Below, piece after piece: positions 49,277-58,109 of a DNA stretch of 64,000 nt. Position 1 is the stretch's first letter. Each line of letters opens with the position of its first letter. The DNA is taken from assembly GCA_017427265.1 (NCBI GenBank), contig JAFRTG010000021.1, forward strand, positions 434,001-498,000. The letters are read 5' to 3'. The DNA is from Oscillospiraceae bacterium (GTDB taxonomy: Bacteria; Bacillota; Clostridia; Oscillospirales; Ruminococcaceae). The notes beneath the pieces are model-generated. The model did no database searches, was not told the DNA's origin, and worked only from the letters and a program-made list of their open reading frames with translations. The translations under genes were made by a program, and so were the position numbers.

Positions 49277-49738
49277 ATGGGATATCTCATTTTCTGGGGG
49301 GCGTTGTTTGTCATTACCCTTGTGGCGGAAATCGCAACGCTGCAGCTGATCAGTGTATGGTTTTCGGTCGGTGCTGCGGGCGCATTCATTGCAGCGATGT
49401 CAGGCATCGGCTTTGCCGGACAGCTCGGCATTTTCGTGCTCATCTCGGTATTCCTGCTGCTGATTACGCGGCCGCTGCTTGCAAAGCTGCGCGTCAGCAA
49501 GGAGGTTCCGATGAATGCGGACAAAAATGTCGGTGAAACGGCTGTCATCATTGAGGAAGTGAATCCTGCACTCGGCACAGGCAGAGCAAGAACAGCCGGG
49601 ATCGAATGGATCGCTGTCTCTGAAACCGGCGAGATCCTTCCGCGGGACGCGATTGTTCTGGTGACGCGGGTGGAGGGTGCCAAGCTGTATGTGCGGCTCG
49701 CACAGGATTTTGAAATGCCCTTTGAACGCAGCTGCTGA
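49277..49738 (+). CDS. NfeD-like membrane protein
   Basis: 153 residues: two to three membrane helices (about 3-75) and a C-terminal OB-fold (about 85-148) with G-E-T-A-V-I-I-E-E and G-x-E-W-x-A-V-S. This is the short NfeD form (no protease domain) that pairs with SPFH proteins in membrane microdomains. AAAGGAGG precedes ATG 49277. The SPFH gene follows 50 bp on. Confidence 0.92.
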   Translation: MGYLIFWGALFVITLVAEIATLQLISVWFSVGAAGAFIAAMSGIGFAGQLGIFVLISVFLLLITRPLLAKLRVSKEVPMNADKNVGETAVIIEEVNPALGTGRARTAGIEWIAVSETGEILPRDAIVLVTRVEGAKLYVRLAQDFEMPFERSC

Positions 49739-49788
49739 GCGGCTGAACAGCATATCCGATTTTTTTGAAGTGAAACGGAGGATTTACT

Positions 49789-50760
49789 ATGTTTGCATCC
49801 ATGATGGCATTCGCATTCAGCAACGCTCCGCTGGTCGTTGCGCTCGTACTGATTGTTATTTTTCTGATTATTCTGATTTCCAATATCAAGATTGTTCCGC
49901 AGGCAAATGTCTATGTTGTGGAGCGTCTCGGTACATTCTTCAAGGAGTGGCACACCGGCCCGCACTTCCTTGTGCCGTTTATCGACCGCGTCGCAAAGGT
50001 CGTGACCGTCAAGGAGCAGGTCGTGGACTTCAAGCCGCAGCCGGTTATCACAAAGGATAATGTTACCATGCAGATTGACACGGTTGTGTTCTTCCAGGTG
50101 ACCGATGCAAAGCAGTACACCTACGGCGTTGAGCGCCCGATGGCTGCAATCGAGAACCTTTCTGCAACAACGCTCCGTAACATCATCGGTGAGATGGAGC
50201 TCGACGCAACGCTGACCTCCAGAGACGTCATCAACTCGAAGATCACTGCGATCCTCGACCAGGCAACCGACCGCTGGGGCATCAAGGTCAACCGCGTGGA
50301 GCTGAAAAACATCCTGCCGCCGCGTGAGATTCAGGACGCCATGGAAAAGCAGATGAAGGCTGAGCGTGAGCGCCGTGAAAAGATTCTGCAGGCAGAAGGC
50401 GAAAAGAAGTCTGCAATCCTCGTTGCGGAAGGTGAAAAGGAATCCAAGATCCTGCGTGCACAGGCAGATAAGGAATCTCAGATTCTCGCGGCACAGGCAC
50501 AGCAGCAGGCCATGCTGCTCCGTGCAGAGGCCATCCGTCAGCAGAAAATGCTGGAAGCACAGGGCGAAGCCGAAGCACTCCAGATGCTCAATGCAAATTC
50601 GCCGAATGAGAGAATCATTCAGCTGAAATCTCTCGAAGCCTTTGCAAAGGCCGCAGACGGCAAGGCGACCAAGATCATCATTCCGAGCGAGATTCAGGGT
50701 CTTGCAAGCCTGACCGCAGCGCTGAAGGGCATCGCTTCCGGCGATAACCCGCAGGCATAA
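49789..50760 (+). CDS. SPFH/Band 7 (stomatin/QmcA-like) protein
   Basis: 323 residues. One N-terminal membrane helix (about 14-32), the SPFH domain (35-190) beginning I-V-P-Q-A-N-V-Y-V-V-E-R-L-G, then a long Ala/Glu/Gln coiled coil (190-275) and a final I-I-P-S-E-I-Q-G-L segment. Scaffold of functional membrane microdomains or protease regulator. NfeD encoded just upstream is the usual partner. Ends with a 24-bp-stem terminator. Confidence 0.95.
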   Translation: MFASMMAFAFSNAPLVVALVLIVIFLIILISNIKIVPQANVYVVERLGTFFKEWHTGPHFLVPFIDRVAKVVTVKEQVVDFKPQPVITKDNVTMQIDTVVFFQVTDAKQYTYGVERPMAAIENLSATTLRNIIGEMELDATLTSRDVINSKITAILDQATDRWGIKVNRVELKNILPPREIQDAMEKQMKAERERREKILQAEGEKKSAILVAEGEKESKILRAQADKESQILAAQAQQQAMLLRAEAIRQQKMLEAQGEAEALQMLNANSPNERIIQLKSLEAFAKAADGKATKIIIPSEIQGLASLTAALKGIASGDNPQA

Positions 50761-50824
50761 TGTACACCTGAATATGAACGGTTCGGGGCTTTTCGCTGTA
50801 AGCAGCCGCCCGGAGCCATTTCAT

Positions 50825-50887
50825 ACAAACAAAAAGCCATAGCACTTCTGACCGCAAGCCCGGAAGTGTTATGGCATTTTTGTTTGT
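50825..50887. terminator. Strong bidirectional terminator
   Basis: Stem of about 24 bp (50825-50848 with 50863-50887), with A-run at the left and T-run at the right, between convergent SPFH and GH51 genes. Confidence 0.9.
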
Positions 50888-50900
50888 AACATAGTCTTTT

Positions 50901-52394
50901 TTATACCGAGCTGTCTGCACAGACCGTTACGGCAGCGACCGCGCAGGGCGGCAGCGTCAGATGCAGCAGACTGCCCTCCAGCCGGACGGGATGCTCCTGC
51001 AGCCGGACGATCTCCGGTGCATCAAAGGTATTGGCTGCACGGCAGGAATCTGCAAAGAGAATCTGCGCAGAGGCGTGCTTTCCTGCAAAGCCCTCGATTG
51101 AGACGGCAAGCTCTGCGTCCTCGTCCAGTGCGCAGTTGACGGCCGTCAGCGTCAGCGTATTGCCGGAGACGGATGCGGAGCAGGAGAGCAGCGGGAGCTG
51201 CGGCGCGGCGTTTGTGCGGGCGTCGTCGCATGTGATTTTCGCAGGGATTCCGCCCTGATGCCCCTTGTACAGATCAAATACGTGATAGGTCGGCGTTTTC
51301 AGCAGCGCGGCGCCCTCTGTCAGCAGGATCGCCTGCAGTACATTGACTGCCTGTGCAAGGTTTGCCATTCTGACGCGGCGGCTGTACCGGTGAAAGAGAT
51401 TCAGCGTGCAGGCCGCCGTAACCGCATCGCGCATGGTGCTCTGCTGGAACAGAAATGCCGGGTTTTCGCCCTCTGCGGGGTCGTACCAGTTGCCCCACTC
51501 ATCGACAATCAGGCCGGTTTTGCAGTCCGGGTCGTACTTATCCATGATGCCGGTATGCCGCTGCAGCAGCGTCTCCATAAAGCCGGCGCGTGCGACTGTT
51601 TCGTAGTATTCGCTGTCGGTGAAATCCGTTGCGCTGCCCTTTTTCTCCCAGATGCCGGAAGGCACTGTGTAATAATGCAGAGAGAGCCCCTGCATCAGCG
51701 CGGTCGGCACAGAGGCCATCAGGACGTCTGTCCAGCGGTAGTCATCGCCGTTTGCGCCGCAGGCAATCTTATAAAGCTGATTGCCGCCGTAATCCCGGCA
51801 GTAGGTCTGATAGCGGCGGAATTCATCTGCATAGTATTCCGGCCGCATATTGCCGCCGCCGCCCCAGTTTTCGTTGCCGATGCCGACATATTTCAGCTTC
51901 CACGGCTGTTCCCTGCCGTTTTTTCTGCGGAGATTCGCAAGGTCGGAATCGCCGTCGTAGGTCAGGTATTCGATCCAGTCAGAGACCTCGCGGACGGTTC
52001 CGCTGCCGACATTGACGGCCAGATACGGCTGGCAGCCGATCTGCTCGCAGAGCGTGAAGAATTCGTGCGTACCGAAGGCATTGGTCTCGGTGACGGCGCC
52101 CCAGAAGGCGTTGACACGTTTGGGACGGAGCTCCGGCGCACCGATGCCGTCGCGCCAGTGGTAGTCGTCGGAGAAGCAGCCGCCCGGCCAGCGGAGTACG
52201 GGCATACGAATCTGCCGGAAGGCTTCGATGACGTCATTGCGGACGCCGTCGGTGTTCGGAATGGGGGAGTCCGGGCCGACATAGATACCCTGATAGATGC
52301 AGCGCCCCAGATGCTCGGAGAAGTGGCCGTAGAGTTCCGGTGCGATGCGGGTTTGTGGGTTGCCGGGCTGAATACGGAGATTGATGTGTTTCAT
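50901..52394 (-). CDS. GH51 alpha-L-arabinofuranosidase, intracellular
   Basis: 497 residues, no signal peptide, so it acts on imported arabino-oligosaccharides. GH51 (beta/alpha)8 barrel with acid/base Glu175 in V-G-I-G-N-E-N-W-G and nucleophile Glu299 in [18 protein letters not shown] and the G-H-F-S-E-H-L-G start are typical, and a beta-sandwich follows from about 390. Releases L-arabinofuranose from arabinoxylan and arabinan fragments. No transporter or regulator is adjacent; it has its own promoter. Confidence 0.96.
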   Translation of the reverse strand: MKHINLRIQPGNPQTRIAPELYGHFSEHLGRCIYQGIYVGPDSPIPNTDGVRNDVIEAFRQIRMPVLRWPGGCFSDDYHWRDGIGAPELRPKRVNAFWGAVTETNAFGTHEFFTLCEQIGCQPYLAVNVGSGTVREVSDWIEYLTYDGDSDLANLRRKNGREQPWKLKYVGIGNENWGGGGNMRPEYYADEFRRYQTYCRDYGGNQLYKIACGANGDDYRWTDVLMASVPTALMQGLSLHYYTVPSGIWEKKGSATDFTDSEYYETVARAGFMETLLQRHTGIMDKYDPDCKTGLIVDEWGNWYDPAEGENPAFLFQQSTMRDAVTAACTLNLFHRYSRRVRMANLAQAVNVLQAILLTEGAALLKTPTYHVFDLYKGHQGGIPAKITCDDARTNAAPQLPLLSCSASVSGNTLTLTAVNCALDEDAELAVSIEGFAGKHASAQILFADSCRAANTFDAPEIVRLQEHPVRLEGSLLHLTLPPCAVAAVTVCADSSV

Positions 52395-52490
52395 AGTGTG
52401 AATTCCTTTCCGGTATTCCCGCGGGCAGTGCTGCTGATTGCGGAATCAGGCGGCGTTCCCGGCCGGGGCAGTGAATTGGATGATATCTTT

Positions 52491-52519
52491 ATTATATAGG
52501 CTGGCGGCAGAAATGTCAA
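52491..52519 (-). promoter_or_regulatory. Promoter of the GH51 gene
   Basis: Minus strand: TTGACA (52514-52519), 17-bp spacer, TATAAT (52491-52496). Confidence 0.85.
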
Positions 52520-52614
52520 GCAACTGCGGGGAAATAAATCGGAAAGTTTTGTTAAAGGGATTGCTTGAAATGAGTGTTGTTTCTTGCACTTGAATTTTTG
52601 TCTGAAATATATTG

Positions 52615-53085
52615 TTACCGGGCGCGGGCACTGCCCGCACGTTCTTTGCGGTACCCCTCAGTCTGCTGCGCAGACAGCTCCCCTTTCAGGGGAGCCAATT
52701 CATTGGGGAGAAGTTACGTCACAGAAGCCGCGTCAGCGGCGTGAAGGTGAAAAAATAGGAGGAGCTTCGCTGCCGCCTTCCGAAGGAAAGTGGGAGCGGG
52801 CACTGCCCGTTTTTGAGATGCCCCCTCAGTCTGCTGCACAGACAGATCCCCTTTCAGGGGAGCCAATTCATTGGGGAGAAGTTACGTTACGGAAGCCGCG
52901 AACAGCGGCGTGAAGGTGAAAAAATTGGAGGAGCTTCGCTGCCGCCCTCCGAAGGAAAGTGGGAGCGGGCACTGCCCGCAGAAGCCGCGTCAGCGGCGTG
53001 AAGGTGAAAAAATTGGGGGAGCTCCGCTGCCTCCCTCCGGAGGGAAATGGCAGCGGGGGCTCCCCGCCCGCCCGCAGGTTGAACA
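52615..53085 (-). repeat. Tandem partial copies of repeat family A
   Basis: Three successive head modules in inverted orientation. Two are 168 bp apart (anchor GGGGAGAAGTTACG at 52705 and 52873), each with CAGTCTGCTGCGCAGACAG-like and CCCCTTTCAGGGGAGCC hairpins, GAAGCCGCG..CAGCGGCGTG and GCGGGCACTGCCCGC; a third, shorter one starts near 52980 and ends GCGGGGGCTCCCCGC. No gene is supported inside this gap. Confidence 0.8.
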
Positions 53086-53143
53086 ATATTCCGGGGGAAA
53101 ACGAGGGGCATTTATCTTTTCCGCGAAAAATTTGCATTTTTGG

Positions 53144-53172
53144 TTGCTGAGTGCGCAAATATATGGTATAAT
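53144..53172 (+). promoter_or_regulatory. Promoter of the smsCB operon
   Basis: TTGCTG (53144-53149), 17-bp spacer, TATAAT (53167-53172). Confidence 0.75.
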
Positions 53173-53215
53173 GATAGCGCATAATAAGCTATGAAAACTG
53201 AAAGGAGTGCTGAAC

Positions 53216-53953
53216 ATGCTTGATCTGAAAAATGTCTCCTTCCGCGCGGAATCCGAGAACGGCGAGATCCGGATCATCAATGATATCAGCCTGCACCTTG
53301 AACCCAATAAGTTCATTGTTATCACCGGCCCGAACGGCGGCGGCAAATCTACACTTGCCCGCCTGATTGCCGGTATTTCTCCGATTTCCGGCGGCAAAAT
53401 TTTCTTTGAAGGAACCGATATTACCGAAAAAAGCATCACCGAGCGCGCAAAGCTCGGCATCGGCTTTGCATTTCAGCAGCCCGTGCGCTTCAAGGGTCTG
53501 ACCGTCTTTGACCTGCTCCGCATCGCTGCGGGCAAGACCATCTCTGTCAGCGAGGCCTGCGGTTATCTTTCTGAGGTCGGCCTCTGCGCCAAGGACTATA
53601 TCAAGCGCGAGGTCAATGCATCGCTTTCCGGCGGTGAGCTCAAGCGCATCGAGATTGCGACCATTCTTGCAAGAGACGTCAAGCTGGCTATTTTTGATGA
53701 ACCTGAGGCCGGTATCGACCTCTGGAGCTTCAAGAATCTGATCCGCATTTTCGAGAAAATGCAGCAGTCCGAAGGCGGCCGTTCGATTCTGGTCATCTCG
53801 CATCAGGAGCGCATTCTGAATATCGCGGATGAGATCATTGTGCTCAGCGAGGGCTCGATTCTCCGTCAGGGCAGCAGAGAAGAGATTCTGCCCGATATCA
53901 TCGGTACAAAATATGCTGCGGATGTCTGCCGCAAGCTGTCAGAGGAGGCGTGA
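53216..53953 (+). CDS. SufC-like Fe-S assembly ATPase (SmsC type)
   Basis: 245 residues. ABC ATPase with Walker A G-P-N-G-G-G-K-S-T (38-46), Q-loop F-A-F-Q-Q-P-V, signature L-S-G-G-E-L-K-R, Walker B L-A-I-F-D-E-P-E-A-G-I-D and H-loop V-I-S-H-Q. The F-x-F-Q-x-P and E-P-E-A-G-I-D forms are SufC-like rather than transporter-like, and no permease is encoded. AAAGGAG eight bases before ATG 53216. Works with the following SufB/D-like scaffold as a two-component Fe-S cluster system. Confidence 0.88.
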   Translation: MLDLKNVSFRAESENGEIRIINDISLHLEPNKFIVITGPNGGGKSTLARLIAGISPISGGKIFFEGTDITEKSITERAKLGIGFAFQQPVRFKGLTVFDLLRIAAGKTISVSEACGYLSEVGLCAKDYIKREVNASLSGGELKRIEIATILARDVKLAIFDEPEAGIDLWSFKNLIRIFEKMQQSEGGRSILVISHQERILNIADEIIVLSEGSILRQGSREEILPDIIGTKYAADVCRKLSEEA

Positions 53954-53955
53954 GC

Positions 53956-54882
53956 ATGGCAAAAATGGATGCGATCCAGATGCAGCTCCTTCAGGAAGTC
54001 GCAGGTCTGCATGAGATTCCGGAGGGTGCATATAATCTGCGTGCGAACGGTCAGACGGCTGCCCGGCAGTCCACGGCCAATATCGAGATCACGCCGAAGG
54101 AAAACGGCAGCGGTATTGATATCCGCATCAAGGCAGGCACAACGCATGAAAGCGTGCATATTCCGGTTGTGCTGAGCGAAAGCGGCCTGAAAGAAACCGT
54201 CTACAATGACTTTTATGTCGGCGATGATGCGGATGTGCTCATCGTTGCGGGCTGCGGTATTGACAACTGCGGCAAGCAGGATTCCGAGCACGACGGCATT
54301 CACCGGTTCTTTATCGGCAAAAACGCGAAGGTTCGCTATGTGGAAAAGCATTACGGCTCCGGCAGCGGCGACGGCAAGCGTATTCTGAATCCGGTCACTG
54401 AGGTCTATATGGACGAGGGCAGTGCGATGGAGATGGAGATGGTGCAGATCAAGGGCGTCGATTCCACGCACCGCACGACCGTCGCAGAGCTGAAGGCCGA
54501 TGCCAAGCTGACCGTCCGCGAACGCCTGATGACACACGGCGAGCAGTCTGCTTACAGCACCTATAAGGTCACGCTGGACGGCGACGGCTCCAGCGCGGAT
54601 GTGGTTTCCCGCTCCGTTGCAAGAGATCATTCCGAGCAGAAGCTCGATCTGTGCGTGCTCGGCAATGCGGCCTGCAGCGGCCATACCGAATGCGATTCGA
54701 TCATCATGGACAGCGGCCGGATTCTTGCAGTGCCCTCTCTGGAAGCAAACTGCGTGGACGCGCAGCTTGTGCATGAGGCGGCGATCGGCAAGATCGCGGG
54801 TGAGCAGCTGATTAAGCTGATGACGCTCGGTCTGACTGAGGCCGAAGCAGAGGAGCAGATTATCAACGGCTTCCTCAAATAA
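53956..54882 (+). CDS. SufB/SufD-like Fe-S scaffold (SmsB type)
   Basis: 308 residues, shorter than SufB (about 470). The right-handed beta-helix core (about 60-260) and C-terminal helices match the SufBD domain: F-F-I-G-K-N-A-K-V-R-Y-V-E-K, S-R-S-V-A-R-D-H-S-E-Q, H-T-E-C-D-S-I-I-M-D and the end H-E-A-A-I-G-K-I-A-G-E-Q-L. A Cys (G-C-G-I-D-N-C-G near 105) and the C-D-S Cys could bind clusters. It follows the ATPase by 2 bp. No sufS, sufU, sufD or sufE is linked, in keeping with the minimal SmsCB arrangement. Confidence 0.86.
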   Translation: MAKMDAIQMQLLQEVAGLHEIPEGAYNLRANGQTAARQSTANIEITPKENGSGIDIRIKAGTTHESVHIPVVLSESGLKETVYNDFYVGDDADVLIVAGCGIDNCGKQDSEHDGIHRFFIGKNAKVRYVEKHYGSGSGDGKRILNPVTEVYMDEGSAMEMEMVQIKGVDSTHRTTVAELKADAKLTVRERLMTHGEQSAYSTYKVTLDGDGSSADVVSRSVARDHSEQKLDLCVLGNAACSGHTECDSIIMDSGRILAVPSLEANCVDAQLVHEAAIGKIAGEQLIKLMTLGLTEAEAEEQIINGFLK

Positions 54883-54930
54883 AGCAGCTATATACCGTGG
54901 GCTTTCAGCCCGAATTCTGCCATACACACA

Positions 54931-54962
54931 AAAGGGCGCTGACTGATCTGTCAGCGCCTTTT
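54931..54962 (+). terminator. Terminator of the smsCB operon
   Basis: GGCGCTGAC/GTCAGCGCC stem (about 54934-54943 with 54950-54958), A-run before and T-run after. Confidence 0.88.
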
Positions 54963-54967
54963 CTGTC

Positions 54968-55060
54968 GATAAACTTGCAAAAACCCAAATAAAAGTTTTT
55001 GGTCGAGCTTTTTTCAAAATAATCCCGCGGGTCGAGGGCGGTGCCCTCATTATAGATCAT
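54968..55060. repeat. Fragment of family A repeat
   Basis: AAAAGTTTTTGGTCGAGC, TTTTTTCAAAA, GGGTCGAGGGC and GGTGCCCTC modules in the same order as within larger copies (compare 57930-57995 in reverse). Confidence 0.6.
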
Positions 55061-55076
55061 CGCGCAGCGATACCGC

Positions 55077-55808
55077 TCAGCTCAGATATTCTTCCAGCGT
55101 GATATGCTGCTGCTGGATTTCTGCAGCGGCCTCTTTTCCGACATAGCGGTAATGCCACGGCTCGTATTCAATTCCCGTAATACTTTCGCAGCCCTGCGGG
55201 TACCGGAGAATAAAGCCGTATTTCCATGCGTTATCCGCAAGCCAGCTGTATAAGCCCCACGGGTCTGCGCCGTAATCGGAATTGATATCGACGGCAAGTC
55301 CCAGCTCATGCTCACTGGTTCCGGGCTTTGCAACGGTATCGGCGGCAGCACGTTCTGCCTCTGAACGGGAACAGCCCTGATTCCGGTATTCCTGAATCTT
55401 CTGTTCCATCATTGCGGTCTGTTCTTCGTGCGTGCGGTAGCCTTCGCCGACCTTGACCGCGTAGCCCTCGCTCCGGGCGGCATCAAACATTGCCTGCAAA
55501 TCCGGATAGATGCGCTCGTCAACGGATTTTCCGTTGGAAAGCTCCAGCAGCTTCAGCTCGTAGTTTTCCGGCACCGCATGATTGCGGTTCACTAGAATCA
55601 GCCGCCAGTCCTCCGGGACAACGGCGGGTTCTGTCACGGCGGGCTGTTCCGCCGGCGCAGGGGGCACCTCGGTGTTCGCAGTATTGTTTCCGCAGTATTC
55701 CTCGTGATATTCGTGTACAAATCCGCCGCCGTTCACAGTCAGAATGCCGCAGCCTGTACCCATGCAGAGAATCAGGGCGGAAATTGCAGGAAGCATTGTT
55801 TTTTTCAT
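55077..55808 (-). CDS. Secreted D,D-carboxypeptidase, M15B family (VanY-like)
   Basis: 243 residues. Signal peptide or lipoprotein-type leader (M-G-T-G-C at 16-20, a weak lipobox), a Pro/Ala/Val linker, and an M15B domain (about 67-240). Zinc ligands: His167 and Asp174 in S-E-H-E-L-G-L-A-V-D-I, His219 in E-P-W-H-Y-R with catalytic Glu216; E-G-Y-R-T-H-E-E-Q-T also typical. It trims the terminal D-Ala of peptidoglycan stems. The kinase and regulator genes directly upstream resemble VanS and VanR, making a vanR-S-Y-like set without a D-Ala-D-Ser/Lac ligase. Confidence 0.9.
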   Translation of the reverse strand: MKKTMLPAISALILCMGTGCGILTVNGGGFVHEYHEEYCGNNTANTEVPPAPAEQPAVTEPAVVPEDWRLILVNRNHAVPENYELKLLELSNGKSVDERIYPDLQAMFDAARSEGYAVKVGEGYRTHEEQTAMMEQKIQEYRNQGCSRSEAERAAADTVAKPGTSEHELGLAVDINSDYGADPWGLYSWLADNAWKYGFILRYPQGCESITGIEYEPWHYRYVGKEAAAEIQQQHITLEEYLS

Positions 55809-55913
55809 GTTCACAGTTCTCCTTTCAGAAATCAAACAAAAGCACGTAAGCTCCTTTATGCTGATTATAGCATAAACTGCGCTTGCGTGCTTTCGTTTTT
55901 CCTTGCAAATATC

Positions 55914-57056
55914 TTACGATTTTCTGACAGGCAGTGTGACGGCAAAACGGATCGTTTCGTGCTCGCTTTCTGCGGCGATGCTGCCGCCGTGCGCTTCCAC
56001 GAGCTGCTTTGCGATGGCAAGTCCGAGTCCGCTGCCGCCGGTCCGGCTGTTTCTGGATGAATCCATCCGGTAGAACTGCTCAAAAATGCGTTCCAGCACT
56101 TCTTTCGGGATCGTTCTGCCGCGGTTCCGGAACTGCATCCGCACGGTTTCGCCGGTCTGGGTGAGGGTGATTCCGATCTCCGAATCCGGATAGCTGTAGT
56201 TGATCGCATTCCGGATCAGATTGTCAATGACACGTTCGATCTTGTCCACATCGCAGGTGTATGAAATATCCGGTGCGATGTCTGTTTTCAGAGAGAGCTG
56301 CTTTTCCGTCAGCATCGGTTCAAATTCGGAGGCGATCTGTTCCAGCATCCGGGAAAGATTCACTTCCTCCGTTTTCAGCTCGATATGCGAGAGATTAAAG
56401 CGCGTGATTTCAAGCAGCTCGTTTGTCAGATCCTCCAGACGCTCTGCCTTTTTGCAGGCGACGGCGGTATAATGCGCGCGCTGTGCGGCCGGCAGATCCG
56501 GTTCGTCCTGCAGGAAGGAGAGATAGCCGATCACGCTGGTCAGCGGCGTTTTGAGGTCATGCGCCAGATAGGTCACCAGATCGTCCTTCCGTGCGGATTC
56601 CTCCCGCAGCTGCATCTCCTTTTTGCTGAGTTCCAGACGGATCTCCGCGATTTTCGAGAACACGGCCGCTTCCTCCTGCGGCAGCTCCAGCGGCTGCGGT
56701 TCACCGTCAAGGATAAATCGGTGCAGATATTCTGCGACAATCTGCGAATGCTTCCGCCGGTTTCTGCTTGCTTTGATATCAGAAATCACAATCGCTGTCC
56801 ATGACAGTATCAGAATCAGAATCACACCGGCCGAAAACAGAAAGGATTTCAGAACCGGCCAGCTGATATTGCGGACAATGCAGGTAGTGCCGTCCATGTC
56901 CTGATACGAGTTTTCATACATGAACATCCGGTCAAACCAATCCGCCAGAACGCCCACAGCCAGAAAATCCGTCAGCTGATAGAGCAGCCCGAATCCGGCC
57001 AGAATTGCCCCCGGTATCACAATATATTTCAGATATTTCCAGTTTTTACGAATCAA
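55914..57056 (-). CDS. VanS-like sensor histidine kinase
   Basis: About 380 residues. Two membrane helices (about 11-37 and 68-92) enclosing a small extracytoplasmic loop of 30 residues, a helical linker, HisKA with Y-L-A-H-D-L-K-T-P-L-T-S (His166), and HATPase with D-N-L-I-R-N-A-I-N-Y-S and G-G-S-G-L-G-L-A-I-A. Size and layout match VanS of VanG-type clusters. TTG 57056, overlapping the regulator stop by 11 bp, is the most likely start; there is no ATG in the right place. It follows its cognate regulator and precedes vanY (105 bp). Confidence 0.88.
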   Translation of the reverse strand: MIRKNWKYLKYIVIPGAILAGFGLLYQLTDFLAVGVLADWFDRMFMYENSYQDMDGTTCIVRNISWPVLKSFLFSAGVILILILSWTAIVISDIKASRNRRKHSQIVAEYLHRFILDGEPQPLELPQEEAAVFSKIAEIRLELSKKEMQLREESARKDDLVTYLAHDLKTPLTSVIGYLSFLQDEPDLPAAQRAHYTAVACKKAERLEDLTNELLEITRFNLSHIELKTEEVNLSRMLEQIASEFEPMLTEKQLSLKTDIAPDISYTCDVDKIERVIDNLIRNAINYSYPDSEIGITLTQTGETVRMQFRNRGRTIPKEVLERIFEQFYRMDSSRNSRTGGSGLGLAIAKQLVEAHGGSIAAESEHETIRFAVTLPVRKS

Positions 57057-57729
57057 CCTTATATCCAACTCCCCATACGGTTTTGATAAATTTCGGTTTC
57101 CTGGGCGGTTCGCCCATCTTTTCACGGAGCCGTGCGATATGCGCCATGACCGTATTGTTGTTATCAAGATAACGCTCTCCCCAGACGGCCTCAAACAGCT
57201 CCTCCGAAGAAACCACCGTGCCGCAGCGCTCACAGAGATACCAGAGGATATTGAACTCAATCGGCGTCAGGGCGAGCGGCTTGCCGTAGAGCATACAGGT
57301 GTGCGTGTCGGGACAGATATACAGCCCGTCCCGGTCGTAGGCTGATTTCTCAGGCGCGTTGTATTTGGTATATCTGCGGAGCTGCGTCTTGATCCGTGCA
57401 ATGACCTCCAGCGGATTGAACGGCTTTGTGATATAGTCGTCCGCACCGAGCGTCAGGCCGTTGATCTTATCCATGTCTGAGGTGCGCGCGGTCAGCATAA
57501 TGATCGGGAAGAGATATTTTTCCCGCATTTTCTGAAGCAGCGCCAATCCGTCCGTATCCGGCAGCATGATGTCCAGCAGCGCCAGACTGACAGGCTCCTG
57601 TTCTGCAATTTGCAGCGCCTCAGAGGCACAGTATGCTTTTCGGATCTGATAGGGTTCGTTTGCCAAATACAGTGCGATCAGATCGACGATTTCCTTCTCA
57701 TCATCCACAATCAGAATCGTATCTGCCAC
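57046..57729 (-). CDS. VanR-like response regulator
   Basis: 227 residues with GTG start at 57729 (GGCGGTGAG ahead). Receiver with I-V-D-D-E-K-E-I, D53 in L-L-D-I-M-L-P and K in I-T-K-P-F-N-P-L-E-V-I-A-R-I-K-T-Q-L-R-R-Y, an extended run strongly reminiscent of VanR of the VanC/E/G types. Winged helix with L-T-P-I-E-F-N-I-L-W-Y-L and N-N-T-V-M-A-H-I-A-R-L-R. It should control this three-gene set in response to cell-wall signals. Confidence 0.9.
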   Translation of the reverse strand: MADTILIVDDEKEIVDLIALYLANEPYQIRKAYCASEALQIAEQEPVSLALLDIMLPDTDGLALLQKMREKYLFPIIMLTARTSDMDKINGLTLGADDYITKPFNPLEVIARIKTQLRRYTKYNAPEKSAYDRDGLYICPDTHTCMLYGKPLALTPIEFNILWYLCERCGTVVSSEELFEAVWGERYLDNNNTVMAHIARLREKMGEPPRKPKFIKTVWGVGYKVDS

Positions 57730-57754
57730 TTTTCTCACCGCCTTTTTCAGATAC

Positions 57755-57783
57755 AGTATAGCACAATTCCGGGCAAATTGCAA
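57755..57783 (-). promoter_or_regulatory. Promoter of the vanRSY-like set
   Basis: Minus strand: TTGCAA (57778-57783), 17-bp spacer, TATACT (57755-57760). Confidence 0.72.
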
Positions 57784-57784
57784 G

Positions 57785-58109
57785 ACAAAAGGCGCCGGTC
57801 AGGTGATCGGCGCCTCAGCTTGCAGAAAAAGGTATCCGCTGCGCGGATGCGATTACGGAATGGGGGCCTCTATCGCAGGCCCCCAAGCCCGCCGAGCTCT
57901 TGAACGCAGGGGAATTTCGCTCACTGCGGTGAGCGACGAGGGCGCTGCCCTCGACCTGCGAGCTTTTTGAAAAAAGCTCGACCAAAAACTTTGATTTGGG
58001 TTCACAGAAGGCCGATTGACAGTTTGAAGCACTTGACGGGGGAAGATTGCTTGCAAACGCACAGCGAAGCGGGTGAGAGCCCACATTCTCAATCTATCGA
58101 AGATACTGC
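57785..58109. repeat. Composite of repeat families A and B between the van-like set and nadE
   Basis: Opens with a GGCGCC..GGCGCC hairpin (57791-57814), then AAAAGGTATCCGCTGCGCGG and, at the far end, CTATCGAAGATACTGC, which match the borders of family B. The middle holds family A modules GCTCACTGCGGTGAGC, GAGGGCGCTGCCCTC and GAGCTTTTTG/CAAAAAGCTC. The mixing shows the two families share or exchange modules. No gene is supported. Confidence 0.65.

Noticed and set aside
51258-52499. 413-codon plus-strand open frame
   Set aside because: Antisense shadow of the GH51 gene.
52584-53194. Open frames in the gap before smsC
   Set aside because: Encoded by tandem copies of repeat family A.
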